A stretch of 64,000 nt of DNA from Bradyrhizobium jicamae. GTDB taxonomy: Bacteria > Pseudomonadota > Alphaproteobacteria > Rhizobiales > Xanthobacteraceae. A program made the position numbers and the translations under genes. This document shows, piece after piece, positions 61,251 to 64,000 of the stretch. Where the stretch lies: NCBI RefSeq assembly GCF_018130695.1, contig NZ_JAFCJX010000003.1, forward strand, positions 302,185 to 366,184. Direction: 5' to 3'. How positions within the stretch are numbered: the first letter of the stretch is position 1; every line of letters starts with the position of its first letter. Under the pieces are notes generated by a model. It was given only the letters and a program-made list of their open reading frames with translations. It was not told the DNA's origin and ran no database searches.

Positions 61251-62378
61251 TTACGCCCGCGCCAATTCGTCGTGCACGGGGTAATCCGTGTACCCCCTCT
61301 CCTCGCCGCCATAGAACGTCGCGCGGTTGTAGGGCGTCAGCGGATAGCCGCGTTGCAGACGACGCGGCAGATCGGGGTTGGAGATGAAGAAGCGGCCGAA
61401 CGCGATCGCGTCGGCGTGGCCCTCGGCGACCGCCGACTGCGCAGAGGCGCCGTTGAAGTTGCCGGCCGAGATCAGCACGCCGCTCCACAGCGGACGATAG
61501 AGCATCATCGCCGACGGCACGTTCTTCCAGTCGACGTCGGCGCGGCCGGTGCCGCTGGCGCGCGGCTCGATGAAATGCAGGTAGGCGAGGCCGAGCTTGT
61601 CGAGCGAGGTGATGGCGTGGCTGTAGAGCGGCATCGGGTCCGCCTCGCCGCTCCCATTGGCGATGCCATAGGGCGACAGACGCACGCCGACGCGATTGGC
61701 GCCCCAGACGCCGATCACGGCCTCCGTCACCTCGATCAGGAAGCGCACGCGGTTCTCGATAGAGCCGCCATATTGATCGGTACGGATGTTGCTCTTCGAT
61801 TGCAGGAACTGCTCGATCAAATAGCCGTTGGCGCCGTGGATCTCGACGCCGTCGAAGCCGGCGGCCAGCGCATTCTTCGCGCCCTGGCGATAGGATTCGA
61901 TCATGACAGGAATTTCGCTGGTCTCGAGCGCGCGCGGCGTCTCGTAATCGACCACCTTGCCATCCGCCGTCATCGCCTTGAATTCAGGCGCGATCGCAAC
62001 CGCCGACGGCGCCACCGGCAGCGCACCGCCGGGCTGGAACGAGGAATGCGAGACGCGGCCGACGTGCCAGAGCTGCAGGAAGATCAGCCCGCCCCTGGCA
62101 TGCACGGCATCGACGACCTCGCGCCAGCCGGCGACCTGCGCGTCGGTGTAGACACCGGGAACGCCGGGATTGCCAAAACCGGTCGCAACCACCGGCGAGG
62201 CTTCGGCGATGAGCAGGCCGCCCGGCGTCGCACGCTGCGCGTAATACTCGGCATTGAGCGGCCGCGGCGCCAGCGACGGCCTCGCCGCGCGCATCCGTGT
62301 CAGCGGCGCCATCACGACGCGGTGCTTGAGCTGGTACGGACCGATCTGCAGCGGCGAGAACAAAGACGGTGGATTCAT
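61251..62378 (-). CDS. Old Yellow Enzyme family flavin oxidoreductase (NemA-like)
   Basis: The 375-residue protein has the OYE pattern: LKHRVVMAPLTRMRA near residue 17, GLIFLQLWHVGRVSH near residue 98, and the substrate-binding HGANGYLIEQFLQSKSNIRTDQYGGSIENRVRF, with catalytic His and Asn in the H-x-x-N form. It reduces activated C=C bonds or nitro groups using FMN and NAD(P)H. It is divergent from the ModE-like gene (111-base gap). The substrate is unknown; such enzymes are often part of xenobiotic responses. Confidence 0.95.
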   Translation of the reverse strand: MNPPSLFSPLQIGPYQLKHRVVMAPLTRMRAARPSLAPRPLNAEYYAQRATPGGLLIAEASPVVATGFGNPGVPGVYTDAQVAGWREVVDAVHARGGLIFLQLWHVGRVSHSSFQPGGALPVAPSAVAIAPEFKAMTADGKVVDYETPRALETSEIPVMIESYRQGAKNALAAGFDGVEIHGANGYLIEQFLQSKSNIRTDQYGGSIENRVRFLIEVTEAVIGVWGANRVGVRLSPYGIANGSGEADPMPLYSHAITSLDKLGLAYLHFIEPRASGTGRADVDWKNVPSAMMLYRPLWSGVLISAGNFNGASAQSAVAEGHADAIAFGRFFISNPDLPRRLQRGYPLTPYNRATFYGGEERGYTDYPVHDELARA

Positions 62379-62489
62379 TTCCTGCCCCGGAATTTTCTGG
62401 TTTGCATTCCCGTGATCTAACGGACTTCATCTTGTTCGGAAAAGCGCGTAGTGGCAATCTGTTGCCAGATGCGCGAGAGCAGGTCATCC

Positions 62490-62873
62490 ATGCCGAAACC
62501 GAGCGCCCGATCGCTCCCCTCCTTGAGCGTCCGCATCGATCTCGATGCCGAGGGCCGAATCGGGCCGGGCAAGATCCAGCTGCTGGAGAACATCCGCCAA
62601 TGTGGCTCGATCTCGGCCGCCGGTCGCGCCATGGACATGAGCTACAAGCGCGCCTGGGACCTCGTCGACGAGATCAATCGCATCTGCCGTCAGGCTGCAG
62701 TCGAGCGACAGACCGGCGGCAAGAATGGCGGTGGCGCCATGCTGACTCCATTCGGCCTGTCGCTGGTGGCACGCTACCGCAAGATCGAGCGCGACGCGGC
62801 CAGCGCCGTGAAGAAGGAGCTCGCGGCGCTGCGCAGCGATATCGGGAAACCGAAGAAGGCTGCGACTCGATAA
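62490..62873 (+). CDS. Short ModE-like (winged-helix only) transcriptional regulator
   Basis: The 127-residue protein corresponds to the N-terminal DNA-binding domain of ModE: IRIDLDAEGRIGPGKIQLLENIRQCGSISAAGRAMDMSYKRAWDLVDEIN. The C-terminal Mop (molybdate-binding) domains of E. coli ModE are missing, so it may not sense molybdate directly. The longer frame would begin earlier; ATG 62490 fits the family start. It is divergent from the Old Yellow Enzyme gene. No mod transport genes are adjacent. Confidence 0.88.
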   Translation: MPKPSARSLPSLSVRIDLDAEGRIGPGKIQLLENIRQCGSISAAGRAMDMSYKRAWDLVDEINRICRQAAVERQTGGKNGGGAMLTPFGLSLVARYRKIERDAASAVKKELAALRSDIGKPKKAATR

Positions 62874-62901
62874 ATCAAAGCCACGCAAAGATTCGCAGTG
62901 T

Positions 62902-62931
62902 CCCCTCGCCCCGCTCTTGCGGGGAGAGGTG
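62902..62931. repeat. Half-copy of the CTCTCCCC/GGGGAGAG hairpin repeat
   Basis: A single hairpin (CCCCTCGCCCCGCTCTTGCGGGGAGAGGTG-like) in the gap after the ModE-like gene. It matches one arm of the composite repeat at 52823-53020. Confidence 0.7.
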
Positions 62932-63054
62932 AAAAGCGCGAAGCGCCGCCGTTATGAGCACGGCCTGCGCGAAAACCTCCCATGCATCGGCGTGGATGGT
63001 CAGCGTGATATGCCGGCCTCAACGTAGCGGCATGGCTTGAGTCGGAGACCAACG

Positions 63055-63906
63055 ATGCCCCACCCCGCGATGTCGCCCAATCATGTTGCCGTGATCACAG
63101 GAGGCGCCTCCGGGATCGGACTTGCCGCCGCGCTGCGCTTCGCAGCGGCCGGCATGAAGGTCTGCATCGCCGATCTCGGCGCCGAGCGGCTGAAGGACGC
63201 CGAAACAAAACTGTCATCTGTCGCGCCGCATGGCGGCGCCAGCATCATGACGGCAGCGGTTGATGTCAGCAAACTCGGCGAGGTCGCCGGCCTGGAAGCC
63301 GCGGTCACGACCCGGTTCGGCGGCACCGATATCCTGATGAACAATGCCGGCATCCAGCCCGGCAGCGCGATGTTCGGCCCGGCGGAGAATTGGCAGCGCA
63401 TCCTCGCGGTCAATCTCTGGGGCGTGATCAACGGCACGCAGGCCTTTGCGCCCAACATGATCAAGCGCGGCCGGCCGGGCCTGATCATCAATACCGGATC
63501 CAAGCAGGGCATCACCACGCCGCCCGGCGATCCCGCCTACAACGTGTCGAAGGCCGGGGTGAAGGCGTTCACCGAAGCCTTGCAGCATGAGCTGCGCAAC
63601 ACGAGGGATTGCGAGATCACGGCGCATCTGCTGATCCCCGGCTTCGTGTTCACCGGCCTCACCGCCCGCGGCCGCACCGAAAAGCCGGCCGGGGCCTGGA
63701 CGGCGGAACAGACCGTCGACTTCATGATCGAGCGACTCGAGGCCGGCGATTTCTACATCCTCTGCCCCGACAATGACGTGCCGCGTTCGCTCGACGAGCG
63801 CCGCATCCTCTGGGCCGCCGGCGACATCGTCGAGAACCGCCCGCCGCTGTCGCGCTGGCATCCGGACTACGGCGACGCGTTTGCGGCGTTCGTGAAGGGG
63901 AAGTAG
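63055..63906 (+). CDS. SDR-family oxidoreductase
   Basis: The 283-residue protein is a classical-type short-chain dehydrogenase/reductase: VITGGASGIGLAAALRF near residue 11, NNAGIQPG near residue 96, INTGSKQG and the catalytic pair in AYNVSKAGVKAFTEAL. All tetrad residues are present, in contrast to the protein at 301. The N-terminal start at 63055 has CGGAGACC before it, and a TTG 18 bases earlier is also possible. It would oxidise or reduce an alcohol/ketone with NAD(P). Substrate unknown. Confidence 0.94.
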   Translation: MPHPAMSPNHVAVITGGASGIGLAAALRFAAAGMKVCIADLGAERLKDAETKLSSVAPHGGASIMTAAVDVSKLGEVAGLEAAVTTRFGGTDILMNNAGIQPGSAMFGPAENWQRILAVNLWGVINGTQAFAPNMIKRGRPGLIINTGSKQGITTPPGDPAYNVSKAGVKAFTEALQHELRNTRDCEITAHLLIPGFVFTGLTARGRTEKPAGAWTAEQTVDFMIERLEAGDFYILCPDNDVPRSLDERRILWAAGDIVENRPPLSRWHPDYGDAFAAFVKGK

Positions 63907-63957
63907 CCCGGCAATCGCGGTCTCGTAGAGCCTGAGAGCCAATTCGTTTTGGCGTTC

Positions 63958-63989
63958 GACATCAAGGAGCGTTGGCGCCCCTTGATGTC
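63958..63989. other. Inverted repeat GACATCAAGG...CCTTGATGTC
   Basis: A perfect 10-bp stem with a 12-base loop, 52 bases after the SDR stop. No T-run follows within the window. It may be a terminator-like structure, an operator for a gene beyond the window, or part of a repeat. Confidence 0.5.
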
Positions 63990-64000
63990 AGAGCCAACGG

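Noticed and set aside
1..64000. CRISPR arrays, rRNA, tRNA, transposases or prophage genes
   Set aside because: I found no spacer-repeat array, no RNA-gene pattern and no recognisable mobile-element protein in the window.

Overview
The window is GC-rich alphaproteobacterial DNA. It looks like a Bradyrhizobium or a close relative (Nitrobacteraceae). The reasons are the strong G/C third-position bias, the many Bug/TctC solute-binding proteins, LysR/GntR/IclR/AraC regulators, Rieske and molybdenum-hydroxylase catabolic genes, several c-di-GMP proteins, a fused indolepyruvate ferredoxin oxidoreductase, and many intergenic palindromic repeats. This placement is by resemblance only. I see no rRNA, tRNA, CRISPR array, transposase, integrase or phage gene, so it reads as ordinary chromosome rich in catabolic and transport genes.

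Layout. 1-1.5 kb: the end of a Bug-type binding protein, an SDR-like protein lacking the usual catalytic Tyr/Lys, and a TIR domain cut short at its C-terminus. 1.5-7.9 kb: a VanA/VanB-like Rieske demethylase cluster (oxygenase, GntR regulator, reductase), a divergent short MetE-like protein behind two GTATAC-centred palindromes, an acyl-CoA dehydrogenase and an AraC regulator. 7.9-11.4 kb: two divergent exported proteins of unknown role, one with an internal duplication, the other with a CXXCH motif and a Cys-rich tail. 11.4-15 kb: a DUF2778-type protein and a PAS-GGDEF-EAL protein. 15.2-25.7 kb: a LysR gene facing an apparent eight-gene operon (polyamine-type ABC importer, three-subunit molybdenum hydroxylase, amidase). 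26-28 kb: a DOPA-dioxygenase-like protein, a methyltransferase and an unknown protein. 28-33.9 kb: a c-di-GMP/chemotaxis block (triple-GAF GGDEF-EAL, chemoreceptor, two PilZ proteins). 34-38 kb: enoyl-CoA hydratase, a repeat-rich gap, LysR, a small exported protein and a membrane protein. 38-44.6 kb: an Lrp regulator divergent from the indolepyruvate oxidoreductase, an amidase and a Bug protein. 44.7-49.1 kb: LysR divergent from an EmrAB-type pump and an AhpD-like protein. 49.2-54 kb: a D-amino-acid aminotransferase with a GltIJKL-type importer. 54.4-63.9 kb: IclR, M20 peptidase, flavin monooxygenase, benzoylformate-decarboxylase-like enzyme, a GFA-fold protein lacking its catalytic zinc cysteines, an Old Yellow Enzyme, a short ModE-like regulator and an SDR.

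How it fits together. Most units are an uptake system or regulator next to one or a few oxidising, hydrolysing or reducing enzymes, as expected of a soil bacterium that uses many aromatic, N-containing and amino-acid substrates. The most promising uncharacterised units are the eight-gene importer/Mo-hydroxylase/amidase operon, the Rieske plus core-MetE cluster with its paired palindromes, and the divergent exported pair at 7.9-11.4 kb. About ten gaps carry long palindromic repeats of several families, several of them at convergent gene ends.
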